From positions 62,001 to 126,000 of the forward strand of contig JABFGJ010000003.1 in the NCBI GenBank assembly GCA_013112545.1: a DNA stretch of 64,000 nt, in the 5' to 3' direction. The DNA comes from Bacteroidota bacterium (GTDB lineage: Bacteria > Bacteroidota > Bacteroidia > Flavobacteriales_E > Vicingaceae). Position 1 is the stretch's first letter, and every line of letters starts with the position of its first letter. Made by a program: the position numbers and the translations under genes. Positions 33,807 through 43,617 of the stretch are shown in pieces. Under the pieces are notes generated by a model. It saw only the letters and a list, made by a program, of their open reading frames with translations. It had not been told where the DNA came from and searched no databases.

Positions 33807-34661
33807 CTAAATATCGATTTGTTCTAAATTACGGTAATAGCGCATTATAACATTTGGGTCGGGTAGGGTAGAAATCTTTTTAAGGTTATTTCTAGAGTAT
33901 TCAAATTGTGAAAGCACATAGCGCATACTTTCAAGTCTAGCAGTTTTTTTATTATTGGTTTTTACAATTATCCATGGGCTAAAAGTGCTATGAGTCTTAG
34001 AAAACATCATTTCTTTATAATAGGTGTATTTGTCCCACAAACGCTGTCCTTCCATGTCAACTTCACTAAATTTCCACACTTTAAGTGGATTTTGTAGCCT
34101 TGCTTCAAATCGCTTTTTTTGTTCTTCTTTTGAAATGGAGAACCAGAATTTGATCAAAATAATTCCATCTTCATACAACATGTGTTCAAAACCTGGGACT
34201 TGCACCATAAATTGATTGTATTCAGTTGCACTGCAAAAACCCATGACTGGCTCTACAACTGCACGATTGTACCAGCTTCGATCAAAAAATACAATTTCCC
34301 CGGGATTGGGTAACTCTTTGATGTATCTTCTAAAAAACCACTGTCCTTTCTCAACTTCGGTTGGTTTTGAAAGCGCTACAACACGAACTGACCTAGGATT
34401 TAAATGTTCAGTAAATCGTTTAATCGTTCCTCCTTTACCTGCTGCATCTCTTCCTTCTAGTATGATTGCCACACGAAGCTTTTTCTTGGCTACCCAATGT
34501 TGTAGGTTAACCAATTCTGCTTGCAATGATCGTAATTCTTCTTCGTAGTGTATATTCCTTAAAGTGCTTTTAATTCGAATGCCTTTTTCATTGGCAATTT
34601 TTATTAAATCTTTACGACGTTTCGCTTTTTTTAAATCTTCGAGCGTAAACTTATTTTCCAT
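33807..34661 (-). CDS. ppk2: polyphosphate kinase 2 (first of a tandem pair)
   Basis: A 284-residue PPK2 with Walker A LEGRDAAGKGGTIKRF (68-83), the HLNPRSVRVVALSKPTEVE lid and Walker B FFDRSWYNRAVVEPV. The C-terminal RNNLKKISTLPDPNVIMRYY extension is not present in its neighbour. It is upstream of the second copy by three bases and must be co-transcribed. It resembles the class I, one-domain PPK2. A universal stress protein gene starts just before this operon, which fits a stress or energy-reserve role. Confidence 0.92.
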   Translation of the reverse strand: MENKFTLEDLKKAKRRKDLIKIANEKGIRIKSTLRNIHYEEELRSLQAELVNLQHWVAKKKLRVAIILEGRDAAGKGGTIKRFTEHLNPRSVRVVALSKPTEVEKGQWFFRRYIKELPNPGEIVFFDRSWYNRAVVEPVMGFCSATEYNQFMVQVPGFEHMLYEDGIILIKFWFSISKEEQKKRFEARLQNPLKVWKFSEVDMEGQRLWDKYTYYKEMMFSKTHSTFSPWIIVKTNNKKTARLESMRYVLSQFEYSRNNLKKISTLPDPNVIMRYYRNLEQIDI

Positions 34662-34733
34662 AGAGGCTAAAATACAAAGGTATTATTCTGAATGATTTAA
34701 TTTTAATTAACTATTGAAATTTGTGTTTTTTTA

Positions 34734-35534
34734 TCAATCGGGAATAACTAAAATCGGCATTGCTGCATGCATGACCATTTTTCTGCTGTCGCTAATGTTA
34801 AAGATGGATTCCCAAAAAGATTGTTTGTGATGAACCATACACAAGACTCCTTCATTTTGATTCGTGATTTCCTTTAGTCCAACTTCTAATGAATCGTTAT
34901 CAATTTCTTCAATAGATAATTCCATGTCGTGAAATAAGGTTTTAATCGATTGCCAATCGATTTTCTTTTCTTGATTAGTTTTAATGTGGATTGCTTTTAT
35001 AGGCATATCAAACCATTTTGCAAACTTCTTAATGGTTGCTTTACTGTTAATTTCATAGTCATCTCCATCATAAGTTAGGATGAAAGTTTCCATTTTGTTT
35101 TCTGTGAAATTAAAAGGAATCACAAATAATGGGGCTTTTAATCCACGGATTAAACTGACTGTATTGCTTCCTACCAAAACTTCTTTTATTCCTGAAGCTC
35201 CTTTGGTACCAACCAAAATACAATCTGCATGATATTGTAGGGCTACTGAGTTACATTGGTCTGCAAAGTCGCCCATCAATACTTTAGGTGTTATTTTAAG
35301 GTTTAAGTCTGGATAAGCTTTATGTGTTTTAAGTACGAATTTATGCATATCCTCATTCGCTTGTTTCTTAAGCTCTTCTAAAAGATAAAATGTACCACTA
35401 GCTGCTCCTGCAGGAATTTGATAGACATTAATAAAGATAATTTCTGGAGAATCTGAGATTAAATACTTCAAACCAAATTCAAGTGCTTTAAAAGAGTCTT
35501 CCGAAAAGTCGGTTGGGAATAGGATAGTTTTCAT
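34734..35534 (-). CDS. universal stress protein, two-domain
   Basis: A 266-residue UspA-type protein. The first domain (residues 1-140) starts ILFPTDFSEDSFKALEFGL and holds the ATP-binding GTKGASGIKEVLVGSNT; the second (145-266) starts ETFILTYDGDDYEINSKATI and lacks a clear ATP-binding motif, ending MPILVIPD. Such proteins help cells survive stress and are often near energy-reserve genes, here tandem PPK2. Confidence 0.88.
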   Translation of the reverse strand: MKTILFPTDFSEDSFKALEFGLKYLISDSPEIIFINVYQIPAGAASGTFYLLEELKKQANEDMHKFVLKTHKAYPDLNLKITPKVLMGDFADQCNSVALQYHADCILVGTKGASGIKEVLVGSNTVSLIRGLKAPLFVIPFNFTENKMETFILTYDGDDYEINSKATIKKFAKWFDMPIKAIHIKTNQEKKIDWQSIKTLFHDMELSIEEIDNDSLEVGLKEITNQNEGVLCMVHHKQSFWESIFNISDSRKMVMHAAMPILVIPD

Positions 35535-35673
35535 ACGTTTTATGTTTATTTCTAATTATCCAAAGATGCTTAGAAAAAAGGGGATTTCAAATGACTTTTA
35601 TCAGTTTTTGAATTTATTAAGCTGCGAATCTTTCGAAAAAATTAAGTGCTTGTTAGATTGTGAGTTGTAGGGT

Positions 35674-37938
35674 TTATGGCTTTAATAATAAGTCTATTAC
35701 ATGAATGTTTGGATTCGTATTACTAAAAATACTCAAGCTGATTCTAGTATTACCTTTTAATTCTCGGGTGTCAATTTCGACTTGAATTTGACCGTTTTTA
35801 TTAGCTTGTATGCGTAATGGATACTTTACACTTGCGCATTCACAATTACTGTTAATGGTAAATATTCTTAACTCTGAAAGACCAATATTTTGAATATTAA
35901 TATTTGATTTTAATGTTTCTTTGTTTCCAAACTGACCCAAATCTATAGTACTTTGTTCGAGTTTAATAATGGCTTTGTCAGCTAGTTTACTGCCATCTAA
36001 GCTTTTTTCCTTGCCTTCGTGGTTAGTAACTGCCATCACTTCAATCTTTCTTTGCGAAGTAGCTAATGGGCTATAAATGGCCAAGATTTTATTGCTTTCT
36101 TCCAACTCATTTTCAAAGGCAAATTCACCGTAAGGCAATTTTTTAATTTTCAATGCTCCACCATTCGATGCACTACCATTAATGTATGGCTGAATTTTTC
36201 CTGCGTCATATTCATTGAGGTAATTAATCAAACTTTGAATTCTCCTTAACGTTAAGTTTAAGTTGTAATCCGATTCAGATAAAGAACTCGCATAGCCTTT
36301 AATTGTCAATTCGATTTGGCTACCCTTTTGTAATTCTTTGTATAAGAGTGGAGTAAAAAACTCTAAACTTTTAATTCCTTCTTCTAAGTCATTCTCGAAA
36401 AACTGCTGAATTTCAAAAATTCCATCTTCTTTAAGCGTGTCATTTAATTGACTGCTGTATTTATCTTCATATTCCTGTTGCAGTAATTGATAGTTTTTAG
36501 CTAAAGTTAGATAGTTGGCTTTACTACTTGTATCTCTGGTATTAGGGTCGGGATAATCGTTGTGGAAATACAAATTGAGCGGTAAGTATTTGTTTAATAC
36601 ATCAACAGTTACCTTAATCTTTTCTGGGTCTAATTCTTCAATTTCTTCCAATTCATAAGGTGTTTGAAAGAGATCATTGCAACAATTGTTTCCTTTTTCT
36701 ACATTACCTTCTTTGCGGTTAGAGCTAAAGATTGCCACTTGATCAGCTACTGAAAAATAATACTCGTCTTGCGAAGAATTAATTGGCTTCCCAAGATTTT
36801 CTGGTTTCTCGTATTTATTTAACTGACCAATAGCACTGAACAAATCATAAGCTCCAAATCCAAGATGCCAATCAGATGCAAAAAATAATGTTTTTGATTT
36901 GATTGAATAAAAAGGTGTTATTTCATTTCCAAGTGTATTTATTTCTGCACCTAAATTAATGGCTTTGTCAAAACCAAAACTTTCTTTTTTAGATATCCAC
37001 AAATCAAAGCCTCCAAAACCTCTTTCTCGATTTGATGAAAACAAGATATAAGTATTGCCATCTAATTCAAATACAAAAGCTTGTGTGTTGCTACTTTCTG
37101 ATGCATTGATATTTGGGTCAAGTTTTTTTGCTTGACTGATTTGATTGTTATCAAAATAGCCTTCCCAAATTTCACATTTCAAATTGGTGTCGCAAACACT
37201 AAAAAAAACTTGATTCTCTTTATAAAAAGACAAATTGGCAAGGTGTTTACCTGAAAATTTATTGGATTCTTTCAGCTCTATTACTTCGGGTTTTTGGGTT
37301 TTACTTAAATAATGATATAATTTAGAAAAGTAATCTTGATCAAAAATTACATCATTTTGCCCAACACTGTCTGCAATTAATGCGCTAAAATAATACTCAT
37401 CTTGAAATATAGTTCCGGCAAATTCAGAAGCATTAGTATTGATTTCTGATATTGGTTTTACAACTTGGCTTTCATTTTTTTTGTCATGCTTATCAGCCCA
37501 TGTTGCTGCATTTTTGCTTTGCGAAATTTTCTTGTACCAATAATCATCTTTGTTTCTTCTATAAGGCCGAATTGCTTTGGTATAATACCTTCTAGATTTT
37601 CTGTATTCGCCGCTAGTTCTATACGATTCTGCTAGTTCATACGCCAATTCAGGGTAGCTTTTTCCATTGTCTAAAATGTAGGCTTTTAAAAAGTAGCGAC
37701 TTGCTTTTTTAGGGTCGTTTATTTGGCTTAGATTTTTAGCGTATTTATATAAAACATCAACATTGGTAGAGTCAATGTTTAAGGCTGTTTTATAGATTTT
37801 TATACTGCCGAAATAATCTTTTTTATCATACAATTGATCGCCCAAGTTCAAAACTTGAGTAATGTTTTGTGATGTTAAATTGGAACTGATTAAGCCCAAA
37901 ATCACAACAATAAAATATTTTACATAAACTTTGGACAT
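35674..37938 (-). CDS. OmpA-like TPR/PD40 protein of a T9SS module
   Basis: A 754-residue envelope protein with a signal peptide (residues 1-23). TPR-like repeats (about 28-130), a PD40/beta-propeller region (about 190-420: FSSNRERGFGGFDLWISK, FFASDWHLGFGAYDLF, FSSNRKEGNVEKGNNCC), an OmpA-like peptidoglycan-binding region (about 540-610: IELTIKGYASSLSESDYNLN) and a C-terminal DUF1573-like domain (from about 665: STIDLGQFGNKETLKSN) are visible. It overlaps the PorP/SprF gene by 19 bases. It likely anchors the outer-membrane assembly to the cell wall, as PorE-type proteins do. Confidence 0.85.
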   Translation of the reverse strand: MSKVYVKYFIVVILGLISSNLTSQNITQVLNLGDQLYDKKDYFGSIKIYKTALNIDSTNVDVLYKYAKNLSQINDPKKASRYFLKAYILDNGKSYPELAYELAESYRTSGEYRKSRRYYTKAIRPYRRNKDDYWYKKISQSKNAATWADKHDKKNESQVVKPISEINTNASEFAGTIFQDEYYFSALIADSVGQNDVIFDQDYFSKLYHYLSKTQKPEVIELKESNKFSGKHLANLSFYKENQVFFSVCDTNLKCEIWEGYFDNNQISQAKKLDPNINASESSNTQAFVFELDGNTYILFSSNRERGFGGFDLWISKKESFGFDKAINLGAEINTLGNEITPFYSIKSKTLFFASDWHLGFGAYDLFSAIGQLNKYEKPENLGKPINSSQDEYYFSVADQVAIFSSNRKEGNVEKGNNCCNDLFQTPYELEEIEELDPEKIKVTVDVLNKYLPLNLYFHNDYPDPNTRDTSSKANYLTLAKNYQLLQQEYEDKYSSQLNDTLKEDGIFEIQQFFENDLEEGIKSLEFFTPLLYKELQKGSQIELTIKGYASSLSESDYNLNLTLRRIQSLINYLNEYDAGKIQPYINGSASNGGALKIKKLPYGEFAFENELEESNKILAIYSPLATSQRKIEVMAVTNHEGKEKSLDGSKLADKAIIKLEQSTIDLGQFGNKETLKSNINIQNIGLSELRIFTINSNCECASVKYPLRIQANKNGQIQVEIDTRELKGNTRISLSIFSNTNPNIHVIDLLLKP

Positions 37939-38930
37939 AATTTGTGTCTCAGAATCTGAGGTTTATAAGTTTTTATGATATAAGTAATCGCTATTTCTAA
38001 GCCGCCTTTTTTGTTACTTGCTTGATCTAGATTGGATAAATTAATGTCATAGCTAATTCCTACCAGCCATTGATTATAATCCAATCCAGTAGATAAAATC
38101 AAAGCATCTTGGTTTCTATACCAAATTCCACCATAAATATTTCGTTTCATGCTTTGACTTTCATTCATGCGATATCTTAAATTACTTCCGAAAACAATTT
38201 CTTTAAATGTACTTTGCTTAGAAAATAAGAGAGAAGGGAGGAGGTCAATTTTTCGATTGATAAACCAATCTGCTTGGGCATGAACAGTTATGCGTTTATG
38301 AATGGGGATAGTCTCAGAGTAAAAGCTCTGATTGGCTGATGTTAGGTTAAAAAAAGCCATTCCCAATTGAAGAGATTTTCTATTTTCTACTTGATAATTG
38401 AATGCGATTCCAGAATTTAAATTGAAGTTAGTGTAACTACTACGGTCAAAATTTTCTCCAGTAGGACGATTAGCATCATATTGGCTGCCATTGTATTGAT
38501 TGTCGAAAGTGAAGTCCTTGAAATTTATAGAGCGATTTACAAAACCAAGTTGCACGCCAGCTATTACTCGAAAACTAGAATCTGCATTTAAGGGATAATC
38601 ATGAGAAACACTAAGTCCAGCCTGATTGGTTTGTAAACCGCCTAAACCTGCTTCATCATTCAAAAATTGGATTCCTAAACTTAGGGCTTTGTAATTTTTA
38701 AAAATGTTTTTAGCATCGGCAGCAAAAGATAAGGTCTGATATGGATCAGAAACAGAAGCCCATTGGTTTTTGAAGTTAGCATTGATTCGATAATTGCCAT
38801 TGAATTGTCCAGTTAGTGCTGGGTTTAAATTCAAATAAGATTGATCGTATTGAGAAAAGTGAACATCCTGAGCATTTAGGCATGTGATTCCCATTATGAT
38901 AAGCAGTATAGATATGCCAAACTTTATCAT
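37920..38930 (-). CDS. PorP/SprF-family T9SS outer-membrane protein
   Basis: A 336-residue beta-barrel protein with a signal peptide (MIKFGISILLIIMGITCLNA). The start of the mature chain is typical: DVHFSQYDQSYLNLNPALTG, then NYRINANFKNQWAS. PorP/SprF proteins are needed for surface attachment of T9SS substrates carrying type B sorting domains, which is what the upstream gene encodes. It overlaps that gene by four bases (38927-38930) and the OmpA-like gene by 19. Confidence 0.92.
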   Translation of the reverse strand: MIKFGISILLIIMGITCLNAQDVHFSQYDQSYLNLNPALTGQFNGNYRINANFKNQWASVSDPYQTLSFAADAKNIFKNYKALSLGIQFLNDEAGLGGLQTNQAGLSVSHDYPLNADSSFRVIAGVQLGFVNRSINFKDFTFDNQYNGSQYDANRPTGENFDRSSYTNFNLNSGIAFNYQVENRKSLQLGMAFFNLTSANQSFYSETIPIHKRITVHAQADWFINRKIDLLPSLLFSKQSTFKEIVFGSNLRYRMNESQSMKRNIYGGIWYRNQDALILSTGLDYNQWLVGISYDINLSNLDQASNKKGGLEIAITYIIKTYKPQILRHKLCPKFM

Positions 38931-41900
38931 CTAATGAGGGTGATATTTCCTTTTTTAAAGAACTCTTGTCCGTTAAGGCAGGTCGATTTCAAGTGATACA
39001 CAAAAACACCTGGGTTAGCTAGTTCGCCCTTATAGCTGCCATCCCAACCTTGGTTTACATCATTGCTTTCAAATACTTTTTCTCCCCAGCGATTAAATAT
39101 TTGGAGATTTAAGCTTTCGAGAAATACACCTCTAACTCTAAAAACATCGTTTTGTCCATCTTGGTTTGGTGTGAATGCTGAAGGAATGAAAATATCTGGT
39201 TCAGCGCAGTTAATTTCCAATACAAAAATTCGCTTGTAAGCGATAACCTTACAACCAGTATTATTGTCGGTTATGGTTACTTTATAGAGCGTTGTTATGC
39301 TTGGATTTACCACAGGGTTAGCTATAGTCGGATTACTTAGTCCAGTAGCTGGTTCCCAAAAATAGCTCAAATTACCGCCTGTTCTATTGGTGCTTAACTG
39401 AGTGTTTTGACCTTCATAAATACTATCGGAGCTCGCAAAAATAAGTGCGTCGTTAAATGCTGGTTGATTAACTTCTACAAATGCTGTATCAAAATCTAAG
39501 CAGCCTATTGCACTGTTGGATTTTAAGTAAAAATACATGGAAGTTAAAGGACTTATTAAAAGCTGGTTTCTATTTCTATTTCCTATGATTGCAGCATTGT
39601 TTTCCCAAAGATAGTTCAGGAAATACGGACTATTGTTATAGGCAAACAAGCTAATGGTATCTCCAATGCATATTGAATTATAATCATCTACATCAACATC
39701 AATTATCTGACTTGTAACTTGTACCGAAGTTGAATCTTTACAAATGCTTTTTTCTGCCTTGAAGTAATAAATTGTATTTGGTTGCTTAGGACTTATTTTA
39801 ATTGTACTATCCTTAATATCATTTAGCGGGTTTACAAAATTTTGAAATTTAGACCAATAGAATTTTTCACCACTTCCTGAAGTATTTCCTTTCAAAACAA
39901 TGGAATCCCCAAAACAAATGCTTGTGTCGGCAATTGGACTAATGTTGACTTGTTTCTCAATTCTAATGGTATCTCTAAGCGTGTCTGAAACTTTGCAAAT
40001 TATATTTTTAGTAACTAAACTTATAATAAAAGTCCCTGAATCAACATAGTTGACTGTGGGGTTAGTTGTACTTGTATTTTGGCTTCCATTTCCAAAATCA
40101 AATTTAAAGCTATTGACTCCTATTTGGCTTGAATTGACTTGTAAGTTAAATGGAGAGCACATTGAATCAGGTATGGCGGCTAAATCCACTTTATATTTTT
40201 CATATTGAAATTGAAAGTCATTTACAGAAGTACAATATCGATCTGTTATTTTTTGATGCAGGTTTATGTTGGTGTTAGTGTAAAATTGAATATTACTATC
40301 ATTAGGGAAATGATTCAACGTATCGGAATAATTGGCATTGCTACTCCATAAAAATGTTTTTGCCGTTCCATAAGAATTTAATGAAAAGGTTATTGTGTCT
40401 GTTCCACAATAAATGGAGTCAGGAATACTTTCAATTTGTAGCTGATTGGCTTGCACGTTTAGTTTTAAGGTATTGGTGTCAGGGTCTGCGCAACTGCTAT
40501 TGCTTACGATAACTTGAATGATATAATCGCCAGAATTGTTATATCTGATTTGAGGGTTGAGATGGACAGAATCAAGTACACCATTTCCAAAATACCAAAC
40601 AAAATGTTGCGCATTTGAAAAGTTGGAAGTGAAATTTGCCACATTTCCTTCACAAATCGTATCTGCATCTATGCTTGAATTTGCAAAAAGTGGAATGTAT
40701 TGAACTTTTATTGTATCTAAAACATAACATAAGCTTCCAGTTTTTTGAATTTTTAAATAAATGGTTTTTGAAATAAAAGTGGGTTTTACAGAAAGTATAG
40801 AGTCGTTAATTGAATTGATTGTATCAGTAAATTGTGGGTTTGTTGACCATAAAAACTCGTTGGCACTTTGATTTGTTAATGCGATAAGGTTGATTTGATT
40901 GGTATCACAAGTTATAATGTCAGGGATACTTTGATAAGTAATGTCATTTGCTTGCACTTCTATTATGATAAAGGTAGAATCGAAACTATTGCAAATGGTA
41001 TCTCTAGCGATTTGTTTGATGGTATAAAAACCCGGAACTGAAAATAAGATATTAGTATCTAAATTTTGTGTTCTAGAACTTGTTCCATAAAAATCCCAAA
41101 TTAATTCTTCCGCATTTTTGCTAGAATCCTTAATGTTTACAACTGCAGGAGCGCAAACCACTTGTTTGCTAGAGATGATTTTTGCCTTGGGTAAAATTTC
41201 AAAATCAAATTTAAATAAGGCATTGTTGCAATCATTTCCTGAAACTGTGATATTCTTTGATGGAAAGTATGAATTTGGTGTTGTAGGAAAGTCAGACACT
41301 TGAGGTCCTGTTGCACAAGAAGCGCAGACAGATTGATAAATGATACCTCTTTTGTCAAATCGGCTTGTTCCGCCGTCAACATGGTCGGCCGATGATGTGC
41401 CTCCAAAAAAAGAAGCATATAATAAGGTGTCTGCATTTCGAGACATAACGTATAAATAAAAATCAACATTATTCGTGGTCGATCGATATGCATTAGCAGT
41501 GATGGGCATTTGGTTAGTTAACCTTTTTATTCCTCCATCTAAATTTCCACCCCAGCCAGAAGCATATACATTCTGGCATTGGTCAACTAGAAAAGCAGTT
41601 GGACTTATGTTAATTTGTCCTCCAGTGCCGCCATCGCCAAAAGTGGTTGCGTAAACAATGGAATCTAAATTCGGATCAAATTTGATAATGAATTGACCTG
41701 CTAAAGTATCGGCGATTTTAGAATTTTTAATCGGCATTTGCCCACCGATAGATTGCCCTAAAACATAGATGCCTCCAAAGCGGTCAAACTCAACAAAATA
41801 AACTTGGTCGTAATTTGTAGTGCCCACAAAAGTGCTTTTCAAAATCGTTTGTCCATCGGCAGAAATGATGCTGACAAAACCATCTGTATTTCCGATGAAA

Positions 41901-43477
41901 CCAACAGGTTGGTAAGAGCCAGGTGTCGTTGGAAAGTCAGTTACGCTTTTTGTTCCACCGCCCACCAATACATTGCCATTATTTAGGATTTTAATGGAAT
42001 AAATAGCATCATAAGTTAAACCACCTAGGTATTTACTCCAGATTAAATTTTGCAAATCAGGTGAGAATTTAGCTACAATTCCATCTTGACCACCTTTAAG
42101 GGTATCATTCCCCTGGCCTAGACCTTTAGAATAAGTTACCGAACCTATGTAAATATTTCCAATTGAATCTAAAGTGATTTCTCCTCTAAATTGATCGCCA
42201 TAATTAAATAATAGAGCAGTGTTGCTTGAACTCAAATTTGTTTTATTAATATTTAAACCGTCGGCATCGTCTCCACCAAAAAAGGTAGAAGCTTTTATCG
42301 CTGTGCCAGTTGAATTAAATTTTGTGATGATGATGTCTGGGCCAGTTTCAAAATTTTCTGACATACGTGATATGTATATAGTTTGAGAAGTATCTTTAAT
42401 TCGATCATAAGCATTAGCTGTAGTTGGAAAATTGGGTGAGCTACTAACCCCCATGATGATTAAATTCAAAGAATCATCTACTATCATGCTGTGAACGGTT
42501 TCAGAATAAACGCCACCCAAATAGGTGCTGTAGATTAATTGACTGCCATCAGAACTAAATTTACTAATGGTAATGTCAGAATCCCCTCCTTTATACACTC
42601 TGCTGTATGCACCTAAGGTGGTGATATACCCCGAAGAAAAGATAACACCACCCATATATCCATTACCCAATTTATCATAAGTGGCTGTCATTCCGAAGTT
42701 TCCTGCAGCCGAACCCGAATAGGTAGAAAAGATAAGCACAGGGTCAATGATTAATTCAAGGTTTTTGTCATATCCTTCGGGAAAATTAAAATTCAACTGT
42801 CCTTTTTCGTTAAAAGCATAGTTACAAGGGACTTCTGATTTTTTTCCTTCAATTATTTGATAAGCATAGGGTTTTTCTTCAATGAGTTTTCCCAATTGGT
42901 GCCTTATAATTAGATGCCCATCTTTTATTTGTGGTTGTTTTACTCCTTTATATTCAATTAATATCTGCTTAACGTCCGCATTGGGTTTTAAGATATAGTC
43001 ATATTTTAAAAAACCTTCTTGTTGATATAATCTTAAATTAATTCCTGTATATAATTCTTCATATAGCAATTCTGAATAATTATGCACCGAGTGAGCCCAT
43101 TTGGATTTGTCATTTCCCAAATAATAGTTAAAGTATTCAGGTGAAGCATTTAGTTTCTTGATTTGGACTCTTGGATTACTCTTTACAAATTCCGCTCTAA
43201 AAATATGTCCTTCTGTTTTTTTATTCTGATGATCGCTAGCTTCAGTGTGACTATGTTTGTCAGGCTTGTTTTCAAATTGATAGTGAAATGCATTATTTTC
43301 GAGATAGAGGTGACCTCCATTTGTGATAGCCCTAAACTTAACTTTTTCATTCCACTGCCCTTTATTCTCTTGAAATGCATATTTCCCACTTTGCGACCAC
43401 AAAAGGCTAGGAATGCTTAATGTTAAAAGCAGTAAGTATAAATGAGTCTTGTTTTTAAAATAAAGCATAAAAACCAA
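38927..43477 (-). CDS. giant T9SS surface protein with type B sorting domain
   Basis: A 1516-residue exported protein. After a signal peptide (about 1-29) comes a DUF7948-like N-terminal domain (about 30-245, FQENKGQWNEKVKFRAITNG), then SBBP-type beta-propeller repeats to about 760 (SKFSSDGSQLIYSTYLGG, VAKFSPDLQNLIWSKYLGG), then several PKD/Ig-like domains (about 765-1420). The last 90 residues form the gliding-motility type B sorting domain (IFIPSAFTPNQDGQNDVF, NRWGEKVFES, KKGNITLIR). It is exported by the T9SS; an adhesin or surface enzyme is likely. The PorP/SprF and OmpA-like genes follow in the same operon. Confidence 0.93.
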   Translation of the reverse strand: MVFMLYFKNKTHLYLLLLTLSIPSLLWSQSGKYAFQENKGQWNEKVKFRAITNGGHLYLENNAFHYQFENKPDKHSHTEASDHQNKKTEGHIFRAEFVKSNPRVQIKKLNASPEYFNYYLGNDKSKWAHSVHNYSELLYEELYTGINLRLYQQEGFLKYDYILKPNADVKQILIEYKGVKQPQIKDGHLIIRHQLGKLIEEKPYAYQIIEGKKSEVPCNYAFNEKGQLNFNFPEGYDKNLELIIDPVLIFSTYSGSAAGNFGMTATYDKLGNGYMGGVIFSSGYITTLGAYSRVYKGGDSDITISKFSSDGSQLIYSTYLGGVYSETVHSMIVDDSLNLIIMGVSSSPNFPTTANAYDRIKDTSQTIYISRMSENFETGPDIIITKFNSTGTAIKASTFFGGDDADGLNINKTNLSSSNTALLFNYGDQFRGEITLDSIGNIYIGSVTYSKGLGQGNDTLKGGQDGIVAKFSPDLQNLIWSKYLGGLTYDAIYSIKILNNGNVLVGGGTKSVTDFPTTPGSYQPVGFIGNTDGFVSIISADGQTILKSTFVGTTNYDQVYFVEFDRFGGIYVLGQSIGGQMPIKNSKIADTLAGQFIIKFDPNLDSIVYATTFGDGGTGGQINISPTAFLVDQCQNVYASGWGGNLDGGIKRLTNQMPITANAYRSTTNNVDFYLYVMSRNADTLLYASFFGGTSSADHVDGGTSRFDKRGIIYQSVCASCATGPQVSDFPTTPNSYFPSKNITVSGNDCNNALFKFDFEILPKAKIISSKQVVCAPAVVNIKDSSKNAEELIWDFYGTSSRTQNLDTNILFSVPGFYTIKQIARDTICNSFDSTFIIIEVQANDITYQSIPDIITCDTNQINLIALTNQSANEFLWSTNPQFTDTINSINDSILSVKPTFISKTIYLKIQKTGSLCYVLDTIKVQYIPLFANSSIDADTICEGNVANFTSNFSNAQHFVWYFGNGVLDSVHLNPQIRYNNSGDYIIQVIVSNSSCADPDTNTLKLNVQANQLQIESIPDSIYCGTDTITFSLNSYGTAKTFLWSSNANYSDTLNHFPNDSNIQFYTNTNINLHQKITDRYCTSVNDFQFQYEKYKVDLAAIPDSMCSPFNLQVNSSQIGVNSFKFDFGNGSQNTSTTNPTVNYVDSGTFIISLVTKNIICKVSDTLRDTIRIEKQVNISPIADTSICFGDSIVLKGNTSGSGEKFYWSKFQNFVNPLNDIKDSTIKISPKQPNTIYYFKAEKSICKDSTSVQVTSQIIDVDVDDYNSICIGDTISLFAYNNSPYFLNYLWENNAAIIGNRNRNQLLISPLTSMYFYLKSNSAIGCLDFDTAFVEVNQPAFNDALIFASSDSIYEGQNTQLSTNRTGGNLSYFWEPATGLSNPTIANPVVNPSITTLYKVTITDNNTGCKVIAYKRIFVLEINCAEPDIFIPSAFTPNQDGQNDVFRVRGVFLESLNLQIFNRWGEKVFESNDVNQGWDGSYKGELANPGVFVYHLKSTCLNGQEFFKKGNITLIR

Positions 43478-43557
43478 ATTTAGCTATTCTCTTTGTTCTA
43501 ATATGACGAATACTTTTTAATCTAGGCTGCTTTTCAACAATTTTTTATGTTCTAATG

Positions 43558-43588
43558 TTTGTATTTGGAATTTTTCGCCTTACTTTTG
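43558..43588 (+). promoter_or_regulatory. promoter of the LuxR-type regulator
   Basis: TTTG at 43558-43561 and TACTTTTG at 43581-43588 are 19 bases apart, the normal Bacteroidota spacing; the start codon is about 30 bases downstream. Confidence 0.6.
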
Positions 43589-43617
43589 CTTATTTAGAAT
43601 TAATCTAAATAAAGAGT

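Noticed and set aside
34024-34548. Frames on the plus strand opposite the PPK2 gene
   Set aside because: They are antisense to conserved PPK2 motifs and have no start signals or known domains.
41137-41493. 118-residue frame on the minus strand inside the giant T9SS gene
   Set aside because: It lies on the same strand in another frame of a gene with clear domain structure throughout; no features of a real protein.
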